20,435 nt of DNA from Finegoldia magna (lineage in GTDB: Bacteria > Bacillota > Clostridia > Tissierellales > Peptoniphilaceae), in contig NZ_JAGYZD010000009.1 of NCBI RefSeq assembly GCF_018371055.1, positions 1-20,435 on the forward strand, read 5' to 3'. Below, piece by piece: positions 1 through 8,414 of this stretch. Made by a program: the position numbers and the translations under genes. Position 1 is the first letter of the stretch; the number at the start of each line of letters is the position of its first letter. A model generated the notes under the pieces. The model did no database searches, was not told where the DNA came from, and worked only from the letters and a program-made list of their open reading frames with translations.

Positions 1-1
1 A

Positions 2-652
2 AGCATCAAAGCTGGTCCAGATTTCGTTGGCAAAATGTCTAACGGACAAAACCCATATTTGTTTGCAATCATCTCTGCATTAAACTTCGCAGTTGGTGTA
101 GCAATCGTATATGCCGGTGTTAGAATGATTTTGGCAGATTTAATTCCTGCATTCGAAGGTATTGCTACAAAATTAATTCCAAACTCTGTTCCTGCAGTTG
201 ACTGTGCAGTATTCTTCCCATACGCACCAACAGCAGTTATTTTGGGATTTGCATGTAGTTTTGTAGGCGGATTAATCGGTATGTTTATTTTGGGAGCTAT
301 CGGTGGAGTATTAATTATTCCAGGACTTGTTCCTCACTTCTTCTGTGGTGCAACTGCTGGTATTTACGGTAATGCAACTGGTGGTAGAAGAGGAGCGATG
401 ATAGGTTCATTCATCAACGGATTATTCTTAGCGTTCCTTCCAGCATTCTTACTTCCAGTTTTAGGACAATTAGGATTCAATAATACAACATTCGGAGATT
501 TTGACTTCGGAGTTTTGGGGATTTTATTAGGAAAAATAGGTAACGCTATGGGAAATGTTGGAGTTTATATTATTATCGCTATTTTGGCAGTAGTTTTAAT
601 CGCTCCTTCAATTATCACTAAGAAAAACACAGCAATCAACAACGAAGAATAA
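2..652 (+). CDS. ulaA: PTS ascorbate-type permease, EIIC component (UlaA/SgaT-like), 3' part only
   Basis: The reading frame is open from the first bases of the window, so the N-terminus lies outside it; the ATG at 35 is internal, not the start. What remains is very hydrophobic, with several Gly/Ala/Ile/Leu-rich segments that read as membrane helices, and a short polar tail ending in NNEE. The segment with YAGVRMILADLIPAF followed by DCAVFFPYAPTAVILGF is what I recognise from the C-terminal half of UlaA/SgaT, the membrane permease of the ascorbate-family phosphotransferase system, which imports and phosphorylates its sugar acid together with EIIA and EIIB. Those partners would be upstream and are not visible. 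The transaldolase begins 27 bp downstream on the same strand, fitting a sugar-acid/pentose operon. The true substrate is uncertain: UlaA relatives carry substrates other than L-ascorbate. Confidence 0.8.
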   Translation, partial: SIKAGPDFVGKMSNGQNPYLFAIISALNFAVGVAIVYAGVRMILADLIPAFEGIATKLIPNSVPAVDCAVFFPYAPTAVILGFACSFVGGLIGMFILGAIGGVLIIPGLVPHFFCGATAGIYGNATGGRRGAMIGSFINGLFLAFLPAFLLPVLGQLGFNNTTFGDFDFGVLGILLGKIGNAMGNVGVYIIIAILAVVLIAPSIITKKNTAINNEE

Positions 653-679
653 TTTGAACTAGACGAGAAAGAGGTATAA

Positions 680-1390
680 ATGAATAAAATTAATACAAAA
701 ATTTACTCAGACGGTGCAGTATTAGAAGACATGCTAGAATCATTGGCATCAAAAAAAGTAACAGGATTCACAACTAATCCATCATTGATGAAAAAAGCTG
801 GAATCACTGATTACGTTGAATTTGCCAAGAAAGTTCTAGCTGAGATTACAGAATATCCAGTATCATTTGAAGTATTCGCAGATGATTTGGAAACTATGGA
901 AAAAGAAGCAGAAAAAATCGCATCACTAGGCGACAATGTTTACGTCAAAATTCCAGTAACTACAAGCGATGGAACATCAACTGCTCCATTATTGAAAAAA
1001 CTTAGTTCAAAAGGAATCAAACTCAACGTTACAGCAATCTTCACAGTGGATCAAGTAAGAGAAGTTGTAGACAACTTGACTGAAAATGTTCCAAGCATTG
1101 TTTCAGTATTTGCTGGAAGAATTGCAGACACAGGGGTTGATCCAATGCCAATCATGAAAGAAGCTTTGGAAATTTGCAAAACTAAAAAAGGTTGCGAATT
1201 GTTGTGGGCATCTCCAAGAGAAGTGTTCAACATTTACCAAGCAAATGAATTGGGAGTAGACATCATCACATGTACTCCTGCAATCATCAAGAAACTTTCA
1301 TTGATGGGAAAAGATTTGAACGAATACTCACTAGATACAGTGAAAACATTCTGCAAAGACTCAAAAGAATTAGGATTTTCAATCCTTTAA
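680..1390 (+). CDS. Small transaldolase / fructose-6-phosphate aldolase family protein
   Basis: This is a cytosolic class I aldolase-fold enzyme of 236 aa, the size of the short TalC/FSA-type transaldolases. Seen in the sequence: TTNPSLM near residue 31, the strand with VKIPVT near residue 90 that carries the Schiff-base lysine in this family, NVTAIFT near residue 117, and SVFAGRIADTG near residue 142. These enzymes move a dihydroxyacetone unit between sugar phosphates or cleave fructose 6-phosphate; sequence alone does not separate the two. The start is preceded by GAAAGAGG. Its place 27 bp after a UlaA-like permease suggests it handles pentose-phosphate products of the imported sugar acid (inference). 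The first hairpin terminator downstream starts at 1483. Confidence 0.9.
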   Translation: MNKINTKIYSDGAVLEDMLESLASKKVTGFTTNPSLMKKAGITDYVEFAKKVLAEITEYPVSFEVFADDLETMEKEAEKIASLGDNVYVKIPVTTSDGTSTAPLLKKLSSKGIKLNVTAIFTVDQVREVVDNLTENVPSIVSVFAGRIADTGVDPMPIMKEALEICKTKKGCELLWASPREVFNIYQANELGVDIITCTPAIIKKLSLMGKDLNEYSLDTVKTFCKDSKELGFSIL

Positions 1391-1482
1391 TAAAACAAGG
1401 GCTATCAAAAGGAGCCTTCATTTAGGGATTGTAAGAAAAAACAGTTTTTGAGTGACGTCTTCAAGGAATGAGAAAAAGAAAT

Positions 1483-1530
1483 AACGACCATACAAGAGTA
1501 TGAAAGCTCCTGTGTGGTCGTTTTGTTATT
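1483..1530. terminator. Two-sided intrinsic terminator between transaldolase and the defence operon
   Basis: The arms 1483-1498 (AACGACCATACAAGAG) and 1507-1522 (CTCCTGTGTGGTCGTT) form a 16-bp stem with one G-U pair and one A-C mismatch around an 8-nt loop. On the + strand a T-rich run (TTTTGTTATT) follows. On the - strand the stem is followed by ATTTCTTTTTCTC. It can therefore end transcripts from the transaldolase on one side and from the convergent Abi_C gene, which stops at 1557, on the other. The rest of the 166-bp gap from 1391 holds nothing else I recognise. Confidence 0.75.
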
Positions 1531-1556
1531 CTCAAGTACCAAAATTGTATGTGAGA

Positions 1557-2456
1557 TTATTTGCTTTCTTTTTCTACAGACAATATGAAGTCAGCCATAG
1601 CTATGGACGTGTTAACAAAAAGTCTAGCGTGATGCTCTTTAATAGAAATCCTATTTGCACCAACCCCATGAGCATCACTATCCTTATTTCTCATTTCTGC
1701 TATTGAAGATACTATGTTATTTAATCCAGAAAGTAGGGTATTAATCCTTCTATCGGTGTTAGCATCCGTATGCATGTTATAGAGAGTTCTAACTTGCTTA
1801 TACAGTTTTCCAATGTCACCGCTATCAGAAGGCTTCTCATTTTTCTTTTCTATTACATAATAAAATGTCTCTTCTAATAAGGTTCTTGATTTTGTTATTG
1901 CACTATCGAAATCATTTTGTTCGATATCCCTCATAGCTCGTAAAGAGATACTTTTGATATATTCTCTATCTATAGTTTTTATTGCCGGAACAACTATTTC
2001 GACTTTATTGCCTATTGGATGGATCACATAGTTATTTCCGACGATAACGAGTTCATTTTCACCAAATAACAGTAAACCATTTATTTTCTCAATAACTGTG
2101 GATACTATTGTTTTATGTGCATCATTTATCTCATTCGCACTATGCCCATTCAACATTTTTGAGAATTGGTTTAATGAAAACATATGAGCTAATAGACTAG
2201 AACACTTATTATTCTCAATACAATATTCAAGTAAATTATCTAGGTATTGCCATCTACTTAATGCTCCACCATTCCAAGAATATGTTGCAGGAAGACCGAA
2301 TAAAGTGGACAGAGCACACAAATCTGATCCGGATAGATAGGGCATTGATATTTTTATAGTTGTACAATCATCGAATTCATAATCACCATATTTAGTGTCA
2401 CCATCAAGAATAGCGATAATTTCTTTGTTTCTTAATAAAGAAAAAAGGTTATTCAT
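1557..2456 (-). CDS. Abortive-infection C-terminal (Abi_C) domain protein, last gene of the defence operon
   Basis: The protein is 299 aa from the chosen start. Residues ~185-295 match what I know of the Abi_C domain: SRTLLEETFYYVIE, then LYKQVRTLY, then LSGLNNIVSSIAEMRNKDSD with AHG following, then HHARLFVNTSIAMADF. R256 and H263 form an Rx6H motif like that of HEPN-type ribonucleases, so RNA cleavage is possible but unproven. The N-terminal ~180 residues are not recognised. I chose the ATG at 2456 because GGTGAG lies 6 nt upstream and it falls 19 bp after the hsdR stop. A longer frame reaches 2648, but that part is only hsdR read in another frame. In the family, such proteins are linked to phage defence and often sit beside restriction genes; its role here is inferred. 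Confidence 0.8.
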   Translation of the reverse strand: MNNLFSLLRNKEIIAILDGDTKYGDYEFDDCTTIKISMPYLSGSDLCALSTLFGLPATYSWNGGALSRWQYLDNLLEYCIENNKCSSLLAHMFSLNQFSKMLNGHSANEINDAHKTIVSTVIEKINGLLLFGENELVIVGNNYVIHPIGNKVEIVVPAIKTIDREYIKSISLRAMRDIEQNDFDSAITKSRTLLEETFYYVIEKKNEKPSDSGDIGKLYKQVRTLYNMHTDANTDRRINTLLSGLNNIVSSIAEMRNKDSDAHGVGANRISIKEHHARLFVNTSIAMADFILSVEKESK

Positions 2457-2475
2457 TAATTTCTCACCGTCCTTA

Positions 2476-5400
2476 TTAAGCAATTGTTCTGTATCGAGTA
2501 TATACATACTCATATATCTGCTGACGATACATAGAGATGCTAACCTCATCGTAGCACTCAGGCAATTCTGCCCAAAGGGTATCACGGATAATATTATCAA
2601 TAGCTGCTTTTGTTTCTTGCTTATCTGTCCAATGGTCAAATTCAGCAATTTTCATTTTTATTTTCTGTAGTAGTGATGCTGCAACTTCTTTAAGTTTCTT
2701 GATGTCTGTTTTGCTCAAATCATCACGGAACAACATATCATAAAGAGAAAGTTCTTCATCACTTGTAAAGCCTTCACGGACATAGCGTTGTTCTTCTTGG
2801 CTCATTTGATTAGCCAAATCCATCAATTCCATGAAAGTATTCTCAATTGTGGCTCTGTCCTTTTCACTATTGTAATCATCAATAATTTGCTGATAGCGTT
2901 CGTAGTAGTTAATTCGATCAGGGTTAGCAAAAAGCATACTATCAAGCTTATGCTGAATAACTTCTTCTAAATCATTTAAAACAAGGTTCTTTTTCTTAAC
3001 CTTTGAAAATTCTTTTCGAAGAAGATCGAAATCAATTGAACTGATGTCAAATCTGCGTGGTTGTTCACGCACCATAGTAGGTGGATGTTCAATCTCAACG
3101 TACTCACTTATAATTTCATTAATTTCAATCATTAGATCAGTGGTATTGATGTGCTTACGCTTTTTCTGAAGTTCAGCATATATGGCGGAAATAGCTTCAT
3201 ACTTCTTACGAGCGTGACCAGTGATATCATCTCTGTCAGTATATTTCATTAGACGATTCAATTCAGATGCATATGTTGTAAATGTTTTTTTATCCTCAAT
3301 TGAGCCGCATACTGCGTTAGCTGCTTCCTGGAGGTATGATAACTTCATGAAATCATAAGCATTGATAAGCATTTCCAAATCAAAATTATTCTCATTCAAA
3401 AATTCATCTGCTTTACCTATAGTTTCAATAATACGAACAATAAGTTCGTCCTTATCTATCGTAGGGTCTGAGCCTTCATTTCCGCTCACATTAGCAGTAT
3501 AGTCTGCAAGAGCCTTTCTTAAAGCTTTTACAATTCCAATATAATCTATAATCAAACCATTGCTCTTGCCTTCGCTTACACGGTTGGCACGGGCTATGGC
3601 CTGCATAAGAGTATGAGACTTTAATGGCTTATCGAGATATAAGCATGAAAGGCATTTAACATCAAAGCCTGTAAGCCACATTGCACAAACAAATACAATA
3701 CGAAGGGGATTTTTTGAATCTTTAAATTCTTTATCTAAGTCACGCTTTTCCATCTTGCTACGGTGAGTCTTTATATCTAAACCCCATTTTTTAAATGTTT
3801 GGATTTCGTTTTGTTCCTGACTGATTACAACAGCCATTTCAGTCTCTTGCATCCATTTGATTTTTCTTTCAAGTTCAATACTCTCTTGTTGACTAGCATA
3901 TTTCAAGCTTAGCTTTAGGGTTTTTATTTCTGCTTTCCAATATTCCTGAACATAATTATACATACGGACGCAAGTAACCTTGTTTAAGCACACAAACATA
4001 GCCTTTCCGCTTGCCCATAAATCAGAGTAGTGACGCACAAAATCTTGTGCAATAGATTTTAATCTAGGCTCGGCTGTGAGTAGGTGTATCTCTTTGGCAA
4101 ATTCGGCTTCAAGCTTATCCTGTTGGTCAACATCGAGGTCAGCATTCTCGATAGCGTCAAGAATTTGGTTCGTGATTTCAGGATTGTGTAAATCAACAAT
4201 CTTTTCTCCACGGTTCTCATAGTAAAGTGGTACAGTAGCACCATCTTCAACGGCTCTCTTGAAGTCATAGACCGATACATAGCCACCAAAAGTACGAGCA
4301 GTGATATTATCACTTGAAAGTAATGGTGTACCTGTAAATCCAATACGTGCAGCAGTAGGCAATAACTTCATCATATTATCAGCGAAAATACCATACTGGC
4401 TACGATGTGCTTCGTCCGACATAATAATAATATCGTGATCAGGATAGATAGGCTTTTCATTTGGCTTATTAAACTTCTGAATAAGAGTAAATATAAAGCT
4501 TGGATTTCCTTGCAGTTTTTTTAAGAGGTCATCACCACTTGTAGCAATAAATTGAGAAGCCTTTATATCTTTACCAAGAAGACCACAGTTCTCGAAAGTA
4601 TCACTTATCTGTGTGTTAAGTTCGTCACGGTCTGTAAGAATAACAAAGGTTGGTGTACCTTCCATCTTTCTGCGAACCTTTTTTGCAAAGAATACCATTG
4701 AGTAACTTTTGCCAGAGCCCTGTGTATGCCAGAACACACCTAGCTTACCATCATTAAGCTTCCTAGCAGAATAAGCTTTCATAGCTTCGTTTACACCAAG
4801 ATACTGGTGGTTACGAGCGAGTATCTTTGCAGTGTGACCATCAGAGTGGTCAAATAAGATAAAGTTCTCAAATAAATCAAGGAAATTCTCTTTCTTGCAG
4901 ATACCACGGAGCATTGTTTCAAGAGCAACACTTCCTTGATCCTCTTCGGCAAGTCGCTTCCATTCTTGAAAGAATTCAAACTTACTACCAAGCGTGCCAA
5001 CTTTAGCTTCTGTTCCGTTAGAAAGCATAAGGAATGCATTGTAATAGAACAGGTGAGGAATGGTATCCAGATAATCGGTGTAATTATCTTCATAGGCATT
5101 TTGAACATCCACAGTATTCTTCTTAAGTTCTACAAAAAGAAGGGGAATACCATTTATAAATCCTACTATGTCAGTTCTTCTGCGATATAAATCCCCATGA
5201 ATCTTAAGTTCCTTAATTGCAAGAAAATAGTTACTATCAGGATTCTTAAAATCAATCACTATAGCCTTTTTTGTTTTAGTCTGTCCATTTGGCTTTTTGA
5301 CAGTAACCGGAATACCATCACGAATTAAAAAATATTTTTCTTCATTCACCTGTAGGAGGGAAGAAGTAGACAATATATTTTCTAAAACTTGCTGGGCCTC

Positions 5401-5619
5401 AATTATCTGATTTTCATTTATCCACGGATTGAATTTTCTAAGAGCCTCGTAGAAATAGCGAGTAAGCAAAATATCCTTATAGCTTTCACGACCAAAAGAC
5501 CCATTTTTACCTAGGACTTCTGTATTATAGGCAAACTTAACATCCCATCCTAATTCGTCACGCAGAAAATTACCTGCACTTTCCTGAACAAGGATATTCT
5601 CTGAATAATCATAGCTCAT
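2476..5619 (-). CDS. hsdR: Type I restriction enzyme, R (motor and nuclease) subunit
   Basis: HsdR cuts unmodified DNA after ATP-driven translocation, in complex with HsdM and HsdS. The protein has 1047 aa, normal for the family. Order of domains seen: N-terminal PD-(D/E)xK nuclease with the IVGFINGIPLLFVELKK segment (catalytic ELK near residue 165); SF2 motor with Walker A GSGKS near 303, DEAH near 403 and GFTGTPL near 428; motif VI-like QAIARANRVSEGK; then a helical C-terminal region that would bind the methylase. No key residue seems missing. The ATG at 5619 is preferred because AGGAGG lies 9 nt upstream; the upstream alternative at 5643 lacks such a site and would run into the fic gene. 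The fic stop is 13 bp upstream. Confidence 0.96.
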   Translation of the reverse strand: MSYDYSENILVQESAGNFLRDELGWDVKFAYNTEVLGKNGSFGRESYKDILLTRYFYEALRKFNPWINENQIIEAQQVLENILSTSSLLQVNEEKYFLIRDGIPVTVKKPNGQTKTKKAIVIDFKNPDSNYFLAIKELKIHGDLYRRRTDIVGFINGIPLLFVELKKNTVDVQNAYEDNYTDYLDTIPHLFYYNAFLMLSNGTEAKVGTLGSKFEFFQEWKRLAEEDQGSVALETMLRGICKKENFLDLFENFILFDHSDGHTAKILARNHQYLGVNEAMKAYSARKLNDGKLGVFWHTQGSGKSYSMVFFAKKVRRKMEGTPTFVILTDRDELNTQISDTFENCGLLGKDIKASQFIATSGDDLLKKLQGNPSFIFTLIQKFNKPNEKPIYPDHDIIIMSDEAHRSQYGIFADNMMKLLPTAARIGFTGTPLLSSDNITARTFGGYVSVYDFKRAVEDGATVPLYYENRGEKIVDLHNPEITNQILDAIENADLDVDQQDKLEAEFAKEIHLLTAEPRLKSIAQDFVRHYSDLWASGKAMFVCLNKVTCVRMYNYVQEYWKAEIKTLKLSLKYASQQESIELERKIKWMQETEMAVVISQEQNEIQTFKKWGLDIKTHRSKMEKRDLDKEFKDSKNPLRIVFVCAMWLTGFDVKCLSCLYLDKPLKSHTLMQAIARANRVSEGKSNGLIIDYIGIVKALRKALADYTANVSGNEGSDPTIDKDELIVRIIETIGKADEFLNENNFDLEMLINAYDFMKLSYLQEAANAVCGSIEDKKTFTTYASELNRLMKYTDRDDITGHARKKYEAISAIYAELQKKRKHINTTDLMIEINEIISEYVEIEHPPTMVREQPRRFDISSIDFDLLRKEFSKVKKKNLVLNDLEEVIQHKLDSMLFANPDRINYYERYQQIIDDYNSEKDRATIENTFMELMDLANQMSQEEQRYVREGFTSDEELSLYDMLFRDDLSKTDIKKLKEVAASLLQKIKMKIAEFDHWTDKQETKAAIDNIIRDTLWAELPECYDEVSISMYRQQIYEYVYTRYRTIA

Positions 5620-5632
5620 TATTTGGCACCTC

Positions 5633-6076
5633 CTAACCTTCAATTGTATTTAGAATTTCTAGTTTCAGTACTTCGTCACGGTCATATGTACCATCCATTA
5701 TTGCAGTCATAATTTTATGCAATAACTCTTTGTCAATTTTTTCTGCCGCCACATGATAGCTGATATTCTCGGTGATGACCATGAAATTTTTAGCAATTCC
5801 CATATACCCATTAAGTAAAAGAAATTGCACTGACAAAGTAATTGCCAAACGCTTATTACCATCAGCGAAGCAATGAAACTGACAGGTACAAAAAAATAAA
5901 TGTGTTAGCTTGTCAACAAAACTTGGGTAGTAATCATCGTTTTGAATATGTTGCAGAACGCTATCTAATTTTCCGACATCTAACGCCTCATAAGTCCCAC
6001 CTCCGCTGTATTGTATTGTTTTGTTGTGTATAATTTTCGCCTGGTCAAGCGTTAAATAAATAATTCCATCATTCAT
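5633..6076 (-). CDS. Fic/Doc-family protein (death-on-curing-type toxin) inside the restriction operon
   Basis: This 147-aa protein has the Doc-like size. The core Fic motif is intact: HCFADGNKRLA at residues 68-78, with the catalytic His68, Asp72, and the Gly-Asn-Lys-Arg that binds the nucleotide phosphates. Fic enzymes transfer AMP or phosphate from a nucleotide to a target protein; Doc phosphorylates elongation factor Tu. The target here cannot be read from sequence. I see no obvious inhibitory (S/T)xxxE(G/N) helix, so control would come from elsewhere, most simply from the gene just upstream. Its ATG directly follows the TAA of the RhuM-like gene, and its AAGGAG site lies inside that gene, implying coupled translation. 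In this family such pairs often act as toxin and antidote; that role is inference here. Confidence 0.88.
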   Translation of the reverse strand: MNDGIIYLTLDQAKIIHNKTIQYSGGGTYEALDVGKLDSVLQHIQNDDYYPSFVDKLTHLFFCTCQFHCFADGNKRLAITLSVQFLLLNGYMGIAKNFMVITENISYHVAAEKIDKELLHKIMTAIMDGTYDRDEVLKLEILNTIEG

Positions 6077-7093
6077 TTAATCACGCTCCTTAAGACGTTT
6101 TAGCACCTCTTTATTTTCTAGCATCAATCTCTCCAGCTCATCTCCGGCAACTCCTAAAAACTTCTGATATTCATCCTGATCAAGTGGTTGAATATATTCT
6201 GACAGTTGATAGTGGAACGCGTCTCTTAATGCCATGTCACGATTAGCCATTTTCACTCTTCCGCGTTGAATAAGTGGTTTCCAGAGTGCCATATTCTCGA
6301 ATTTTTCAAATAAACCTTCTACTTCTTTAAAAGATAATTCGTGACCGACTCTTTCATACTCTGATTTAATTTCAGCTGCCAAGCCATTCTCATAAGCTGC
6401 TATAATATCAAGAATTTCACTGTAAAAAGTATCTCTGACTTTATCATTAGCCTTTAAATCAAGGATTTTCTTATATTCTTTAGCTTTTTCCTTAAAAATA
6501 CTCACATATATCATATCTGTGAAATGTGCATACTTATATCTATTATCAACCACGCAATCCCTCAATACATCTGTAAATTTCCTACGGTAGTTTTCTTCCT
6601 GTAATGAAGAGCCGAGATAATTTTGGTCTCTTTGATTGATATATTTTGTACCACCGCCCGTCTTTTTGTTAATAAGATCAATTACAATATCCAGCATTAA
6701 CTGACGCAAAGCACGTGCTTTTTCACTTTCAGACAAAAGCATTGCCATATTTAAAAATGCTCTAAAGTCAAAGACACCAAGCACAGTTGTTTTGGTAGGG
6801 ACATAAATGTCCTTACCATTTTCTTTTGCTGCAGTTCTGAATGATTTTAACTTACTACCTTTCAAAACAGAATATCCGTTTTGCTCCAGCTCTTCGGAAT
6901 TTTGTTCCAAATATCTGCTTATGGTGCGAATATCAACATCAAAATAAGAAGCTGTCATATCACGAGTAACATAAGCCTTTCCGTCCCACACTATACCATC
7001 TATGCCAGATTTTTCTTGAATTTCAGCAACAGCTATTTCGTTATTCAGAATATTTTGTCTATCCAATCTCGAATTGGTTAAATCCTTCGCCAT
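6077..7093 (-). CDS. RhuM-like DNA-binding protein, partner of the Fic/Doc protein
   Basis: A soluble 338-aa protein. Residues ~32-75 (WDGKAYVTRDMTASYFDVD, then RTISRYLEQN) read as the helix-turn-helix seen at the start of RhuM/Bro-N-like proteins, where a test of the type 'which growth or phage gene is being read' is followed by a long helical region. The remainder is charged and helical, with a segment near 107-135 (FDFRAFLNMAMLLSESEKA) that is conserved, as I remember, in proteins next to Fic genes. AAGGAG lies 11 nt before the ATG. The gene ends exactly where fic begins. Likely jobs are antitoxin, autorepressor or both; no function is proven for this family member. A 112-bp gap separates it from hsdS, the only real gap in the operon, so it may have its own promoter, though I found no convincing one. 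Confidence 0.65.
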   Translation of the reverse strand: MAKDLTNSRLDRQNILNNEIAVAEIQEKSGIDGIVWDGKAYVTRDMTASYFDVDIRTISRYLEQNSEELEQNGYSVLKGSKLKSFRTAAKENGKDIYVPTKTTVLGVFDFRAFLNMAMLLSESEKARALRQLMLDIVIDLINKKTGGGTKYINQRDQNYLGSSLQEENYRRKFTDVLRDCVVDNRYKYAHFTDMIYVSIFKEKAKEYKKILDLKANDKVRDTFYSEILDIIAAYENGLAAEIKSEYERVGHELSFKEVEGLFEKFENMALWKPLIQRGRVKMANRDMALRDAFHYQLSEYIQPLDQDEYQKFLGVAGDELERLMLENKEVLKRLKERD

Positions 7094-7205
7094 AAATCAA
7101 TTCACTCCTTCAATTCTTAAATCTTCTCTAATAAAATACACGCTGAACCATTTTGATAGTCAGATTTACTTAACTAACTGAAAACATCTCGGCCTTTTAT
7201 GGTTC

Positions 7206-8414
7206 TTACAGCTCAATTTCTCCGCTCATCAGTTTAGGTAATAAACGGTCACGGGCTTGTTTATATAAAAGTATTCCTTTTGATAGCATCAATATCTTAT
7301 CAAAAATATGTTTGCAAAATTCATTATATCTTATCACCAAATCTTCTGTAGGATATAGAACCTTGATACTGCTGAACTTGGTTTTATTTACATTTGTCAT
7401 AGTTGCACCATTGCTACCTACGCCATCAAGTAATGCTTTAATTCTTTTCATTGACTCATAAAAGAAATAAAGATTGTTATCATCATGTAAAATGACAGAA
7501 TTAATCTGCTGATTGGTTTGGCAGGGCTCAATCGCTATATTCACTAAACCTACCGTTGCAATGCATGAAACTATAACAGTATTTGCAGGTAAATACTTAT
7601 TCTTTTGAGTATCTGCACCAACTTTAGTTAAAGTCTTTTCTGTTATTAAAGGGAACACCTTTCCATGCATATCTGGAATTGTAATAAATGGAATGTTTCC
7701 GCCATAATATTCTGTTTTCGATGTAGAAGGTGTTTTTCCTGTTATAACCTCACCAAATTCTTCAACTCGTTTATATGTCCATCCTTTAGGCACACCATTA
7801 ACAAGCTCCACATCTTCATATCCAGGAAAACGCAAATCAACAAACCATTCCTTATAAAGTCTTTGTGCAGCTTCTTCAAGAAGATGGATTTGATTTTTAT
7901 TGTTTTCAATAAGGTCATCATACGAGGACAAAATATAATCTATTTTATCCTGTTTGTCAAAATTATCCTCAATTTTAATTTTGAATTCTCTCATCGTCCC
8001 CAACAGAAGATTCTTTTGTGCAGAGCCATTTGATTTATTTATAAACTGAGAAACACAATTAATCAAAGAATAGTAAAGATAGCTAGGTCTAACTATTTCT
8101 TGGTTTGGTTTTATAATAGCAACACTTTTTTGAAAAGTAGTTTTGTAAGTTTGAGGGATATCTTTAACCAGAGCCATTCGACCTATAGTACCGCTATTAG
8201 TGATTAAAATATCATTGGGCTCTAACATAGTTCTTTTATGTGTATCAATAAAATCTTTTTCGGTTATCTGCCTTGCATTATCGTAATGAATAGCACCATC
8301 ATGTACATCTTTGCAACTAACAAAATAAAACCCCGAATGTTCCTCGTTTGCGCAGTCACCGTGTTTTCCATCCGTGATGTTAATAGCTATATCTTTTAAT
8401 TTGACTTCTATCAT
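7206..8414 (-). CDS. hsdS: Type I restriction enzyme, S (sequence specificity) subunit
   Basis: HsdS chooses the DNA target of both methylation and restriction. The 402-aa protein has the normal two-part layout: target recognition domain 1 (about 1-150, including ITDGKHG and NSGTIGRMAL), a central helical spacer (about 155-200, with LLEEAAQRLYKEWFVDLRFP), target recognition domain 2 (about 205-365, with ITGKTPSTS and the QTNQQINSV stretch) and a C-terminal conserved helix ending RDRLLPKLMSGEIEL. The target sequence cannot be deduced. Its ATG overlaps the hsdM stop by 4 bp (ATGA), which suggests coupled translation. I see only one hsdS and no recombinase gene in the window, so no evidence of specificity switching by inversion. 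The recognition domains look more AT-rich than hsdM, as is usual for exchanged cassettes. Confidence 0.95.
   Translation of the reverse strand: MIEVKLKDIAINITDGKHGDCANEEHSGFYFVSCKDVHDGAIHYDNARQITEKDFIDTHKRTMLEPNDILITNSGTIGRMALVKDIPQTYKTTFQKSVAIIKPNQEIVRPSYLYYSLINCVSQFINKSNGSAQKNLLLGTMREFKIKIEDNFDKQDKIDYILSSYDDLIENNKNQIHLLEEAAQRLYKEWFVDLRFPGYEDVELVNGVPKGWTYKRVEEFGEVITGKTPSTSKTEYYGGNIPFITIPDMHGKVFPLITEKTLTKVGADTQKNKYLPANTVIVSCIATVGLVNIAIEPCQTNQQINSVILHDDNNLYFFYESMKRIKALLDGVGSNGATMTNVNKTKFSSIKVLYPTEDLVIRYNEFCKHIFDKILMLSKGILLYKQARDRLLPKLMSGEIEL

Noticed and set aside
1391..1482. GGCT-AGCC mini-hairpin after the transaldolase
   Set aside because: Four base pairs with no T run; cannot act as a terminator.
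1500..1706. 68-codon + strand frame
   Set aside because: Overlaps the terminator and runs antisense to the end of the Abi_C gene; no ribosome site or domain.
2457..2648. N-terminal extension of the Abi_C gene to 2648 or to the ATG at 2513
   Set aside because: The extra residues are hsdR in another frame and there is no ribosome site, whereas ATG 2456 has GGTGAG 6 nt upstream and follows the hsdR stop.
7094..7205. Separate promoter for the RhuM-like/Fic pair
   Set aside because: Only CTGACT and AT-rich segments at poor spacing were found; not strong enough to annotate.
7206..8414. Phase-variable hsdS
   Set aside because: Only one hsdS, with no inverted repeats, second partial copy or recombinase in the window.
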